Below, piece by piece: positions 22,540 to 32,750 of a stretch of 64,000 nt of DNA. The notes under the pieces are model-generated. The model ran no database searches, was not told the DNA's origin, and was given only the letters and a program-made list of their open reading frames with translations. Both the position numbers and the translations under genes were made by a program. This DNA is from Pseudoroseomonas cervicalis. Its GTDB lineage: Bacteria; Pseudomonadota; Alphaproteobacteria; Acetobacterales; Acetobacteraceae. Where the stretch lies: the NCBI RefSeq assembly GCF_030818485.1, contig NZ_JAUTAJ010000004.1:2335001-2399000 (forward strand), given 5' to 3'. Position 1 is the stretch's first letter; each line of letters begins with the position of its first letter.

Positions 22540-25428
22540 GTGTCCCCCGCCCAAGGGCCCGCCAGCGCCCTCCCCCCCCGCCTGTTGCTGCCGGACGCGC
22601 CGGCCCTCGTCGCCCCCGCCCCGGGCCGCGCCGCGCTGCTGACGCCGGATGGCGAGCTGTTCACCCCCCGCCCGGCCGAGCTGCCGCGGCTGCTGCGGGA
22701 ATTCGGCCCGCCGATCCTGGTGCACGCGCCGGCGGTGGCGAAGCGGCTGAACCTGCCCGGCCTGCAAGGCGCCTGGGACCTGCTGGAGCTGTTCGCCTTC
22801 TGCCTGCCGGCCCAGCCCGCCCCGCCCACGCCGCGCGGCCTGGCGCTGGCCCTCGACATGGCCCCGCCCGAGGATGCCGAGAGCGCCGCCGCCCTGCTGC
22901 CGGAGATCGCCACCGAGCTGCTGCGCCGCCTGGCCCGCGCCCGCTCCGCGCCACTGAACAAGGATGCCGGGGCGCTGGCCGCGCGCATGGCGCAGGCGGC
23001 GGATTGGGCCTGGACCCCCTCGGTGCTGGCGGCCCTCGGCCTGCCATCCGCCCGCCCCTCCCAGGACGCGCTGAAGGTGTGGCGCGCCTTGCCGGAATGG
23101 GAGGAGGAGGCGCCGCCCCCGCCCCCCGCCAGCCACGCCGTCACGCCGACCGAGGCGCGCACCCGCCTGGCCGAGATCCTGGGCGATGGGGCGGAGCAGC
23201 GCCCCTCCCAGGCGGATTTCGCCTCCGCCGCCAGCCTGGCCTTCACCCCGCGCGAGACCCCGGGCGAGCCCCGGCTGGTGCTGGCCGAGGCCGGGACGGG
23301 CACCGGCAAGACGCTGGGCTATGTGGCGCCGGCCAGCCTCTGGGCCGAGCGCAATGGCGCCCCCGTCTGGATCGCCACCTACACCCGCAATCTGCAGCGC
23401 CAGCTCGACCAGGAGCTGGCCCGGCTTTACCCGGACCCCGAGGACCGGCGGAAGCGGGTCGTCATCCGCAAGGGCCGCGAGAATTATCTCTGCTTGCTGA
23501 ACTATGACGAGGCGGTGACCGGCGCCATGCCGGCGCGGCTGGTGGCGCTCGGCCTGGTGGCGCGCTGGGCGCTGGCGACGCGGGATGGCGATCTGCTGGG
23601 CGGCGATTTCCCCGGCTGGCTGATGGAGCTGTTCCCGAGCGGCGCCATCTCGCTCCTCGCCGACCGGCGGGGGGAGTGCATCCACTCCGCCTGCCCGCAC
23701 TGGAAGCGCTGCTATGTGGAGCATTCCATCCGCCGCGCGGCGGGCGCGCATCTGGTGGTGGCCAACCATGCGCTGGTGATGGTGCAGGCGGCGCTCGGCG
23801 GCGGCGAGGACGGGCCGGCGCTGCGCTATGTCTTCGATGAGGGCCACCATCTGTTCGACGCCGCCGATGGCGCCTTCTCGGCCGAGCTGTCAGGCGCCGA
23901 GATGGCCGAGCTGCGCCGCTGGCTGCTTGGCAATGAGGGCGGCCGCGGACGGGCGCGCGGCCTGCGCCGGCGGCTGGAGGAAATGCTGGCCGAGCACCCG
24001 GCGCTGGTGCCGCCGCTGGAGCTGATCGAGCATGCGGCGCGCGCCCTGCCCTCCCCCGGCTGGTGGGACCGCTGGGCCGCCCTGCCGGAGGAGGATGCCG
24101 AGCGCGCCGAGGACCGCGACGAGCTGCCCGAGGATCCGCGCGGCCCTGCCCTGCCCGCCGCCCCCGGCATCCCGCGCCCGCGCCCCTTCCAGGACAGCGT
24201 CCCGGCCGAGGATTTCCTGCGCGCCGTGCGCGCCCAGGTGCTGGCCCGCACCGCCGAGGGCGACCCGCTCTACGACGCCGAATGCGATTTGCACCCGCTC
24301 CTGGACGACATGACCCCGGCCGCCGTGGCGCTGGAGGTGGCGCTGGAGCGGCTGCGCGACCCGCTGAAGCATTTGGCCTCGCTGCTCACCACCCTGCTGG
24401 AGGACCCCGAGCAGGAGCTGGAGACCGGGGTGCGCATCCGGCTGGAAACCGCCAGCCGCAGCATCGAGCGCCGGGCGCTGATGCCGCTCGCCGCCTGGCT
24501 GTCCATGCTGCGCCGCCTGCATGAGGAGCCGGCCGAACCCGGCCAGCGCCCCACCTATGTGGACTGGCTGGCGCTGACACGGCGCGAGGGGCGCGACATC
24601 GATGCGGGGCTGCACCGCCACTGGCTGGACCCGACCATGCCCTTCGCGACGCAGGTGGCGGCGCCGGCGCATGGCGTGCTGATCGCCTCCGCCACGCTGC
24701 GCGACGCGGCGCGGAAGGACCCCGATGCCGCCTGGCGGGAGGCCGAGGCCCGCACCGGCGTGCAGCACCTGCCGGCGCTCGCCGTTCGCGCCGCCCTGCC
24801 CTCCCCCTTCGACTATGCCGCCAACACCCGCGCCTTCATCATCGACGACATGAACCGCGACAGCCCGGGCCAGGTGGCGGCGGCGATGCAGCAGCTCTTC
24901 CTGGCGGCGGGCGGCGGCGGGCTCGGCCTGTTCACCGCCATCCGGCGGCTGCGCGACGTGCATGCGCGCATCGCGCCGGCGCTCGCCGAGGCCGGGCTGC
25001 CGCTCTACGCCCAGCATGTCGACGCCATGGACAGCGCCACCCTGGTCGACATCTTCCGCGCCGAGGAGGACTCTTGTCTGCTCGGCACCGATGCCTTGCG
25101 CGATGGCGTCGACGTGCCCGGCCGGGCGCTCAGGCTGCTGGTGTTCGACCGGGTGCCCTGGCCGCGCCCCTCCATCCTGCACCGGGAGCGGCGCATTCAT
25201 CTCTCCGGCGGGCGGCCCGGCCTGTATGATGACGCCATCGCCCGGCACCGGCTGCGCCAGGCCTTCGGCCGGCTGATCCGCCGCGCCGATGATCGCGGCG
25301 TCTTCGTGCTGCTGGACCCGCGCACGCCCTCCCGCCTGCTGGCCGGGCTGCCGGAGGGGGTGGCGCCGCAACGGCTCGGCCTGGCCGATGCGGTGCGGGA
25401 GACAACCGCCTTCCTGGCGGGGCGTTGA
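22540..25428 (+). CDS. DinG/XPD-type ATP-dependent DNA helicase
   Basis: A 962-aa superfamily 2 helicase. Walker A is EAGTGTGKT (250-258) and the DEAH-type box is VFDEGHH (431-437). Four cysteines between them (318, 380, 385, 391) match the 4Fe-4S cluster of XPD/DinG helicases. Motif VI is RLRQAFGRLIRR near the C-terminus. The N-terminal 240 residues are a Pro/Ala-rich region that may be a degenerate exonuclease-like domain. The start is GTG. Such enzymes unwind 5'-overhang and R-loop or G-quadruplex substrates in repair. It is followed by terB after 46 bp. Confidence 0.9.
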   Translation: MSPAQGPASALPPRLLLPDAPALVAPAPGRAALLTPDGELFTPRPAELPRLLREFGPPILVHAPAVAKRLNLPGLQGAWDLLELFAFCLPAQPAPPTPRGLALALDMAPPEDAESAAALLPEIATELLRRLARARSAPLNKDAGALAARMAQAADWAWTPSVLAALGLPSARPSQDALKVWRALPEWEEEAPPPPPASHAVTPTEARTRLAEILGDGAEQRPSQADFASAASLAFTPRETPGEPRLVLAEAGTGTGKTLGYVAPASLWAERNGAPVWIATYTRNLQRQLDQELARLYPDPEDRRKRVVIRKGRENYLCLLNYDEAVTGAMPARLVALGLVARWALATRDGDLLGGDFPGWLMELFPSGAISLLADRRGECIHSACPHWKRCYVEHSIRRAAGAHLVVANHALVMVQAALGGGEDGPALRYVFDEGHHLFDAADGAFSAELSGAEMAELRRWLLGNEGGRGRARGLRRRLEEMLAEHPALVPPLELIEHAARALPSPGWWDRWAALPEEDAERAEDRDELPEDPRGPALPAAPGIPRPRPFQDSVPAEDFLRAVRAQVLARTAEGDPLYDAECDLHPLLDDMTPAAVALEVALERLRDPLKHLASLLTTLLEDPEQELETGVRIRLETASRSIERRALMPLAAWLSMLRRLHEEPAEPGQRPTYVDWLALTRREGRDIDAGLHRHWLDPTMPFATQVAAPAHGVLIASATLRDAARKDPDAAWREAEARTGVQHLPALAVRAALPSPFDYAANTRAFIIDDMNRDSPGQVAAAMQQLFLAAGGGGLGLFTAIRRLRDVHARIAPALAEAGLPLYAQHVDAMDSATLVDIFRAEEDSCLLGTDALRDGVDVPGRALRLLVFDRVPWPRPSILHRERRIHLSGGRPGLYDDAIARHRLRQAFGRLIRRADDRGVFVLLDPRTPSRLLAGLPEGVAPQRLGLADAVRETTAFLAGR

Positions 25429-25474
25429 ACCGCGACGGCCGAGGCGGTACCGCTTGGCCAGGAAGGATGATCCG

Positions 25475-25897
25475 ATGCCGCACACCAAGATCCGCTTCAC
25501 GGCCCAGGAGGCGCTGATCTGCGCCATGGTGCTGATGTCCGCCGCCGACCGCGCCATGTCGGATGCCGAGCTGGCGATGATGTCCCGCCTGGTGCAGGAG
25601 CTGCCGGTGTTCTCGGATTTCCATCCGCAGGAGATCGAGGCGGTGACCGAGACCTGCCTGCGCCTGCTGGAGCAGGCCGATGGCCTGGACCGCGCCTGCG
25701 AGCTGATCCGCGACGCCCTGCCGCCGCGCCTGCGCGAGACCGCCTATCTGCTGGCCTGCGAGGTCGCCGCCGCCGATGGCGATGCGACGCAGGAGGAGCT
25801 GCGCTTCCTGCAGGATTTCCGCATCACCATGGATATCGACCGTTTGATCGCCGGCGCCATCGAACGCGCCGCCAAAGCCCGCTACCAGATCGTTTAG
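25475..25897 (+). CDS. TerB-family protein
   Basis: A 140-aa all-helical protein of the tellurite-resistance TerB family: FTAQEALICAMVLMSAADRA and DAELAMMSRLVQELP in the first half, then LACEVAAADGDATQEELRFL. The acidic residues of ADRAMSDAE and AADGDATQEE form the paired metal-binding motifs typical of the family. No other ter genes are near, so a role in tellurite resistance is not implied. An AGGAAGG site precedes the ATG. A dispersed repeat begins directly after the stop. Confidence 0.85.
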   Translation: MPHTKIRFTAQEALICAMVLMSAADRAMSDAELAMMSRLVQELPVFSDFHPQEIEAVTETCLRLLEQADGLDRACELIRDALPPRLRETAYLLACEVAAADGDATQEELRFLQDFRITMDIDRLIAGAIERAAKARYQIV

Positions 25898-26053
25898 TTT
25901 TCGGGCTGCCGCCGTCTGGTGGGGAGGCGGGACGCGGCGGTGGAAGCGGGGCGGCGGTGGCCAGGGGGTGAGACGCCGGCACCGCCGGGCCGGAGCGCCC
26001 TCGTCCCCGTGCAGCCCTTCCCGTCGCGGCCCTGACCGGTAGAAGGAAGAAAA
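25898..26053 (+). repeat. dispersed repeat, copy 3
   Basis: It begins TTTTCGGGCTGCCGCCGTCT right after the terB stop, includes GGGGAGGCGGGACGC, and ends CCGTCGCGGCCCTGACCGG followed by TAGAAGGAAGAAAAA immediately before the next gene's ATG. The purine-rich end therefore supplies that gene's ribosome binding site. The repeat accounts for the whole intergenic space. Confidence 0.85.
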
Positions 26054-28117
26054 ATGCAGCCGACGCTGGAGAAGCCGGACGAGGATCCCTTCCTGTGGCT
26101 GGAGGAGATCGAGGGCGAGCGGGCGCTGGAATGGGTGGCGGAGCAGAATGCCCGCACCCTGGCGGCGCTGGAGAGCCCGGGGCTGGAGGCTGATCGCACG
26201 GCGCTGAAGGCGGCGCTGGACCGCCCCGGCAAGCTGCCGCATGTGACGCGGCGCGGGCCGCATCTGTTCAATTTCTGGAAGGATGCGGCGCATCCGCGCG
26301 GCCTGTGGCGCCGCACCACCCTCGACTCCTTCCGCAGCGAGACGCCGGAGTGGGAGGTGCTGCTCGACCTCGACGCGCTGGCGGCGGCGGAGGGGGAGGA
26401 CTGGATCTGGGCCGGCGCCGCCACCCTGCCCGGCCAGCATGACCTGGCCCTGCTGCGCCTGTCGCGCGGCGGCAGCGATGCGGCGGTGCTGCGCGAATTC
26501 GACATCCCCTCGCGCCGCTTCGTGGAGGGCGGCTTCACCCTGCCCGAGGCCAAGGGCGGCGCCGCCTGGCTGGACCGCGACACGCTGCTGCTCTCCGCCG
26601 CTTATGGCGAGGGGCATGTCACCGGCTCCGGCTATGCGCGCACGGTGCGGCTCTGGCCGCGCGGCACGCCGCCGCTGGAGGCGACCACCCTGTTCGAGGT
26701 GCCCGAGGCCAGCATGATGGCCTGGGGCGGGGTCGAGCATGAAGAGGGCCGCGAGACCCTGCTCTTCATCGACCGCACCGGCATGTTCGACGGCACGGTG
26801 TGGCTGGGCGACCGCAGCGGGGCCAAGACCCGCGTGCCCCTGCCGAGCGACGCGCATTATGTCTGGCAGCGCGGCCATCTGGCGGTGAAGCCGCGCACCC
26901 CCTGGGTGGTGGAGGGCCGCAGCTACGACACCGATCTGCTGCTCGGCCTGTCGCTGGAGGATCTGCTGGCCGGGCGCGTCGCGCCGCAGATCCTGTTCAC
27001 GCCGCAGCCGCGCCTGTCGCTGCAGGGCTTCTTCTGGTGCGAGGGGCGGCTGGTGGTGTCGATCCTCGACAATCTCGCCCCGGTCTACCGGATCTTCACC
27101 CCGGGCCCCGGCGCCTGGGCCAGCGAGGATCTGCCCGGCCTGCCGCGGATCGGCGTGGTCGATCTCGGCCCGCTGGATGCCGAGATCGAGGAATCCGACG
27201 GCACGCTGCTGGTGATGGCGCAGGACCCGGTGACGCCGCCGCAGCTGCTGCTGGCCAGCGCCACGCGCCCGGCCGCGCCGGCGCTGCTGAAATCCTCCAG
27301 CCCCAGCTTCGACGCCACCGGCCTGACCGTGTCGCGGCATGAGGCGATCTCCACCGATGGGGAGCGCATCCCCTATGTGCAGATCGGCCCCCTGGACGAG
27401 AGCGGCCAGGCGCCGGTGCACATGACCGCCTATGGCGGCTTCCAGATCCCCTGCCTGCCCTATTACTCGGCCAGCACCGGGCGGCTCTGGCTGCAGAAGG
27501 GCGGCACGGCGGTGATCGGCCAGATCCGTGGCGGCGGCGAGTTCGGCACCGCCTGGCACGAGGCCGGGCGCGGCGCGAGGAAGCGGCAGAGCCATGATGA
27601 TTTCGCCGCCATCGCGCAGGATCTGGTGCGGCGCGGGGTGACGGTGCCGGGCCGCATCGCCGCCGAGGGCGGCTCGAATGGCGGGCTGCTGATCGCCAAT
27701 ATGCTGACCCGCTATCCGGAGCGCTTCGGCGCGCTGTTCTGCACCATCCCGCTGATCGACATGCGCCGCTACACCAAGCTGTTGGCGGGGGCGAGCTGGA
27801 TCGCCGAATATGGCGACCCGGACAAGCCGGAGGATTGGGCCTTCATCCGCCATTTCTCCGCCTATCAGGCGGTGGAGCCGGGCCGGTCCTACCCGCCCAT
27901 CCTGCTGGCGACGACGCGGCGCGACGACCGGGTGCATCCCGGCCATGCCCGCAAAATGGCCGCCCGGCTGCAGGAGATGGGCTATGAGGCCTGGCTCTAC
28001 GAGCCCGAGGCCGGCGGCCATGGCTATGGCAAGGACAATGCGGAGGTGGCGCGCTTCGCCTCGCTCGGCGCCGCCTTCCTGCGCCGCGCCATCGGCTGGG
28101 AGCCGGAGGCGGGCTGA
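26054..28117 (+). CDS. prolyl oligopeptidase family serine peptidase (S9)
   Basis: A 687-aa protein with an N-terminal beta-propeller-like half (DPFLWLEEIEGERALEWV at the start is typical) and a C-terminal alpha/beta hydrolase. The nucleophile is in EGGSNGGLL (Ser541), the acid in the TTRRDDRVHP pair (624-625) and the base in AGGHGYG (His656). No signal peptide is seen, so it probably acts in the cytoplasm on short peptides, although S9 members vary in substrate. Its ribosome binding site is the end of a dispersed repeat. The DUF2165 gene converges on it with 6 bp between stops. Confidence 0.92.
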   Translation: MQPTLEKPDEDPFLWLEEIEGERALEWVAEQNARTLAALESPGLEADRTALKAALDRPGKLPHVTRRGPHLFNFWKDAAHPRGLWRRTTLDSFRSETPEWEVLLDLDALAAAEGEDWIWAGAATLPGQHDLALLRLSRGGSDAAVLREFDIPSRRFVEGGFTLPEAKGGAAWLDRDTLLLSAAYGEGHVTGSGYARTVRLWPRGTPPLEATTLFEVPEASMMAWGGVEHEEGRETLLFIDRTGMFDGTVWLGDRSGAKTRVPLPSDAHYVWQRGHLAVKPRTPWVVEGRSYDTDLLLGLSLEDLLAGRVAPQILFTPQPRLSLQGFFWCEGRLVVSILDNLAPVYRIFTPGPGAWASEDLPGLPRIGVVDLGPLDAEIEESDGTLLVMAQDPVTPPQLLLASATRPAAPALLKSSSPSFDATGLTVSRHEAISTDGERIPYVQIGPLDESGQAPVHMTAYGGFQIPCLPYYSASTGRLWLQKGGTAVIGQIRGGGEFGTAWHEAGRGARKRQSHDDFAAIAQDLVRRGVTVPGRIAAEGGSNGGLLIANMLTRYPERFGALFCTIPLIDMRRYTKLLAGASWIAEYGDPDKPEDWAFIRHFSAYQAVEPGRSYPPILLATTRRDDRVHPGHARKMAARLQEMGYEAWLYEPEAGGHGYGKDNAEVARFASLGAAFLRRAIGWEPEAG

Positions 28118-28123
28118 GGCGCC

Positions 28124-28672
28124 TCAGCCTGGCGGCGGTGGCGGCGTGTCCCGCCGCCGCGGCGCGCCGCTGCCGCCGAAGCTCTCCGGCAGCACGACAT
28201 AGAGGGTGACGAGCAGGATCGTGGTGGTGAAGCGGAAGGCCGCTTCCTGCCCGTTCCAGCTGGCCGATTGCCACATCAGGAACCACTCCCCGCCGATCAC
28301 CTGGAAGCCCAGGAACCAGACCAGGACGCCGAGCGCCGCGCCGAGCTGCGCCCAGCCCTTGGCCGCGGCGAAGCCCGCGCCGCGCAAGCCCCGCGCCATC
28401 AGCAGCGCGGCCATGGCATAGGCCAGGCCGGTCAGCGCCTCGCCCAGGATGATCAGCCCATAGCCCGCATGCCACAGCGCTGGCGCGGTGATGGCGCGGT
28501 GGCGCAGCGTGTTGTCGGGGAAGGTCGTGTCCATGCTCAGCACATGCGCCACGAAGGCGAAGTTCGAGCCGTAATCGACCAGATTGTTCCAGGCCACCAG
28601 CAGGGCGAAGGCGGCCAGCGCCGCCACCATGGCGAGCTTGGAGAGGCGCGCGAGGAAAAGCGGCAGGGGCAT
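28124..28672 (-). CDS. DUF2165 family small integral membrane protein
   Basis: A 182-aa protein with four predicted membrane helices: LAMVAALAAFALLVAWNNL, WHAGYGLIILGEALTGLAYA, AQLGAALGVLVWFLGFQV, and FRFTTTILLVTLYVVL. The conserved NNLVDYGSNFAFVAHVLSMD block after helix 1 and GGEWFLMWQS after helix 3 identify DUF2165. No function is known to me. A proline-rich tail ends the protein. It converges on the prolyl oligopeptidase gene. Confidence 0.88.
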   Translation of the reverse strand: MPLPLFLARLSKLAMVAALAAFALLVAWNNLVDYGSNFAFVAHVLSMDTTFPDNTLRHRAITAPALWHAGYGLIILGEALTGLAYAMAALLMARGLRGAGFAAAKGWAQLGAALGVLVWFLGFQVIGGEWFLMWQSASWNGQEAAFRFTTTILLVTLYVVLPESFGGSGAPRRRDTPPPPPG

Positions 28673-28719
28673 GGAGGAAGCAGGCTCGCTCCGCTGGCCC
28701 GCCCCTGTCCGCGTCGGGA

Positions 28720-28923
28720 TCAGAGCGGCTTGAGGTTGGTGGCGGCCGCCTTGCCGCGCTCCATCACCACTTCATAGCTGATCTTCTGGTTCTCGTTCAG
28801 CCCCTGCAGGCCCGCCTTCTGCACGGCGGTGATGTGCACGAACACATCCTTGCCGCCATCCTGCGGAACGATGAAGCCGAAGCCCTTGGTCGCGTTGAAC
28901 CACTTCACGGTGCCGATCGCCAT
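28720..28923 (-). CDS. cold-shock domain protein (CspA family)
   Basis: A 67-aa single cold-shock domain: GTVKWFNATKGFGFI carries RNP1-type KGFGFI, and DVFVHITAV is RNP2. It binds single-stranded RNA or DNA and loosens RNA structure. The upstream region of about 280 bp to the groEL terminator is long enough for a structured leader. A TTGACA sequence (minus strand) near 29080-29085 could be its -35 box. A second paralogue lies at 63136-63342. Confidence 0.95.
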   Translation of the reverse strand: MAIGTVKWFNATKGFGFIVPQDGGKDVFVHITAVQKAGLQGLNENQKISYEVVMERGKAAATNLKPL

Positions 28924-29134
28924 GCGACGGATCCTTCCTGGCGGCGGAGGCCCGAGCGCCCCGCCTGGTGACCTTCCGATCATCCCCGGACGGCTTGTGG
29001 GCGATCCGGGTCTCCGGAGGCACGGCAAGGCGAAGGGACGCGGTTGGCTGACGGCAAGTGGGACAGATCGTTACCGTACTGTCAACGCAAACCGACGGAT
29101 TTCGTGACGATACAGGAACAACGTGACGACAGCG

Positions 29135-29164
29135 AAAAGGGGCGGCCCTTGCGGACCGCCCCCC
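29135..29164 (-). terminator. intrinsic terminator of the groES-groEL operon
   Basis: On the minus strand GGGGCGGTCC and GGGCCGCCCC form a stem around GCAA, followed by TTTTC. It lies about 40 bp after the groEL stop. Confidence 0.75.
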
Positions 29165-29202
29165 ATCGTTCTGGCTGGGTGAACCCCGATCCGTGAGACG
29201 GA

Positions 29203-30897
<1,695 letters not shown>

Positions 30898-31188
30898 TTA
30901 GGCCGCGATCACGCCCATCAGGTCGGATTCCTTCATGATCAGGAGCTCTTCGCCGCTGATCTTCACTTCGGTGCCCGACCACTTGCCGAACAGCACGCGG
31001 TCACCGACCTTGACGTCCAGGGCGACGACGACGCCCTGCTCGTTGCGCGCGCCGGAACCGACGGCGACGATCTCGCCTTCCATCGGCTTTTCCTTGGCGG
31101 TGTCGGGGATGATGATGCCACCGGACGTCTTCTCCTCGGCGGTCAGCCGGCGGACGACGACGCGGTCATGCAGGGGACGAAACTTCAT
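30898..31188 (-). CDS. groS: co-chaperonin GroES (Hsp10)
   Basis: A 96-aa co-chaperonin: [20 protein letters not shown], the mobile loop [16 protein letters not shown], and [14 protein letters not shown]. It caps the GroEL ring. It is the first gene of the groES-groEL operon, transcribed from the TTGACG-17-TAGATC promoter, and repressed by HrcA through the CIRCE element just downstream of the -10 box. I chose the ATG with MKFRPLHD because GAGAGGGCC precedes it and the upstream extension is not family-like. Confidence 0.98.
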   Translation of the reverse strand: MKFRPLHDRVVVRRLTAEEKTSGGIIIPDTAKEKPMEGEIVAVGSGARNEQGVVVALDVKVGDRVLFGKWSGTEVKISGEELLIMKESDLMGVIAA

Positions 31189-31254
31189 GGCCCTCTCCTG
31201 ACGCCCTTCAAGGCGCATTCAGCGACGGTTGCCTCGGCCGGCGGGCAAGCCCTG

Positions 31255-31281
31255 TTAGCACTCACCCCCGGCGAGTGCTGA
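31255..31281. promoter_or_regulatory. CIRCE element 1 (HrcA operator) at the groES promoter
   Basis: TTAGCACTC, a 9-bp spacer and GAGTGCTGA match the CIRCE consensus with one mismatch in the last arm. It lies directly downstream of the groES -10 box, where HrcA binding blocks initiation. Confidence 0.95.
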
Positions 31282-31282
31282 C

Positions 31283-31311
31283 GATCTAGGAAACTCCGCG
31301 AAACCCGTCAA
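31283..31311 (-). promoter_or_regulatory. groES-groEL promoter
   Basis: On the minus strand TTGACG and TAGATC are separated by exactly 17 bp. The -10 box ends next to CIRCE element 1. Confidence 0.8.
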
Positions 31312-31318
31312 GCGCCAA

Positions 31319-31345
31319 GCAGCACTCTTTGACGATGAGTGCTAA
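31319..31345. promoter_or_regulatory. second CIRCE element between groES and usg
   Basis: AGCACTC, the 9-bp spacer TTTGACGAT and GAGTGCTAA form a second CIRCE with an imperfect left end. Its centre is 64 bp from the first. It sits upstream of the groES -35 box and on the usg side, and its spacer contains TTGACG in the rightward direction. Confidence 0.85.
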
Positions 31346-31478
31346 GGCGCTGTTTTCCTGCGGTTTTTCTTGCGGCCCAAAGCCCCCCTCATGGCATGCT
31401 GATGACACCGGCCGGGCCAAGCCCCGCCGGATGCCGGGCCGAAGCCACGGCCCGCGCCGAGAACGGAGACGATCGCCC

Positions 31479-31754
31479 ATGCTGCTACGGGATATCGATG
31501 CCCTGCTCCGCGCACCGGACTGGCATCTGACGACGGCGGAAATCCTCTACCATCTGCCCGACCATCCGGGCCTGCTGCAGAGCTTCGTGTGGCAGAAGCT
31601 GGACCACGCGCCGCGCTTCCCGGAGCTGCACCGCTTCCTCGATTTCTGGCAGCGCGAGATCGAGGGCAAGCTGCACAGCGTGCGCATCGCCTCCGCCGCC
31701 CTGACCCAGCCGGCCGAGTTCCGCTACGCCAGCGGCGTGCTCACCCTGCACTGA
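31479..31754 (+). CDS. usg: Usg family protein
   Basis: A 91-aa protein of the Usg family, described in alphaproteobacteria from the trp region: MLLRDIDALLRAPDWHLTTA, EILYHLPDHPGLLQSFVWQ, FPELHRFLDFWQREIEGKL and the C-terminal SAALTQPAEFRYASGVLTLH. Its biochemical role is unknown to me. It is divergent from groES, and the intervening 290 bp carries two CIRCE elements, so heat-shock control through HrcA is possible. An in-frame upstream extension is rejected because the family begins at MLLRD. Confidence 0.9.
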   Translation: MLLRDIDALLRAPDWHLTTAEILYHLPDHPGLLQSFVWQKLDHAPRFPELHRFLDFWQREIEGKLHSVRIASAALTQPAEFRYASGVLTLH

Positions 31755-31783
31755 GAGAAGGCGGAGGGGGCCGCCCGGCCCCC

Positions 31784-32701
31784 TCAGAGCACCACCAGCA
31801 GCACCGCCAGCGTCGCCACCGACAGGATGGTAGACAGCAGCACGGTGGCGCCGGAGCGGTCGGCCCCGGCGGCATAGCGCCGCGCCAGGAAGAAGGCATT
31901 GGCGCCCGTCGGCATCGCCGCCGCCAGCACCGCGACCGCGGTGGGCAGCCGCGGCAGGCCGATGCCCCAGGCCACCAGCCAGACCAGCGCCGGCATCAGC
32001 AGCAGCTTCAGCGCCGTGCAGAGCAGCGCCGAGGGCCAGTCGCGCCGCGCATCGAAGGCGATCAGGCTGGCCCCCAGGCAGAACAGCGCCACCGGCGGCC
32101 CGGCCATGCCGGTCGTCTCCAGGAAGCGCCGCGCCACCCCCGGCAGCTCCAGCCCCGCCTGGTGGATGATGAAGCCCAGCAGCACCGCCATCACGATCGG
32201 GTTCTTCAGCACCGACAGGAAGGTGGATTTGGCGATGGCGCCGATCCGCGCGCGCGAGCTGTGCGCGATCTCCCCCACCACCGTGCCGAGCGGCAGCAGG
32301 ATCAACGAGTGCAGCCCGATGATGGCCAGCAGCTGCGACAGCCCGGCCTGGCCATAGGCGGCCAGCACCAGCGGCACGCCGATCATGCCGGTGTTGCCGA
32401 AGGCGGCGTTCAGCGCGAAGGTCCCGCCCTCCGCCAGGCGCATGCGCAGCACCAGCCGCGACAGCAGCAGCGCCAGCGCATAGGCCGCGAGGCAGCCGGT
32501 GAAGAAGGCCAGCGCGGTGGCCCCGCCATCCGGATGCGGCGTGGTGGCGCCGGCCAGCAGCAGGCAGGGCATGGCCAGACGGAAGACGAAATCCGTCATG
32601 CCGCGCAGCCCCTCCTCCGAGATCCAGCGGCGGCGGGCGGAAACATAGCCGATGCCGATCAGCAGGAAGATCGGCGCCACGACATTCAGCAGCGTGTTCA
32701 T
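31784..32701 (-). CDS. AEC (auxin efflux carrier) family transporter
   Basis: A 305-aa membrane protein with about ten hydrophobic segments in two repeats. The AEC opening is clear (LLNVVAPIFLLIGIGYVSAR), as are NAAFGNTGMIGVPLVLAAYG and the C-terminal VLAAAMPTGANAFFLARRY. AEC transporters move organic acids or amino acids by secondary transport; the substrate cannot be told. It converges on usg and is separated from gmk by 49 bp, in the same direction. Confidence 0.9.
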   Translation of the reverse strand: MNTLLNVVAPIFLLIGIGYVSARRRWISEEGLRGMTDFVFRLAMPCLLLAGATTPHPDGGATALAFFTGCLAAYALALLLSRLVLRMRLAEGGTFALNAAFGNTGMIGVPLVLAAYGQAGLSQLLAIIGLHSLILLPLGTVVGEIAHSSRARIGAIAKSTFLSVLKNPIVMAVLLGFIIHQAGLELPGVARRFLETTGMAGPPVALFCLGASLIAFDARRDWPSALLCTALKLLLMPALVWLVAWGIGLPRLPTAVAVLAAAMPTGANAFFLARRYAAGADRSGATVLLSTILSVATLAVLLVVL

Positions 32702-32750
32702 CGCGATGCACCGGCGGCGGGCGGCGCGAGGTGCGGCGCCGCCGCCACCC

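Noticed and set aside
25130..28021. A 960-codon minus-strand open frame opposite the helicase end, terB and prolyl oligopeptidase
   Set aside because: The plus-strand genes have intact catalytic motifs; this frame is biased composition only.
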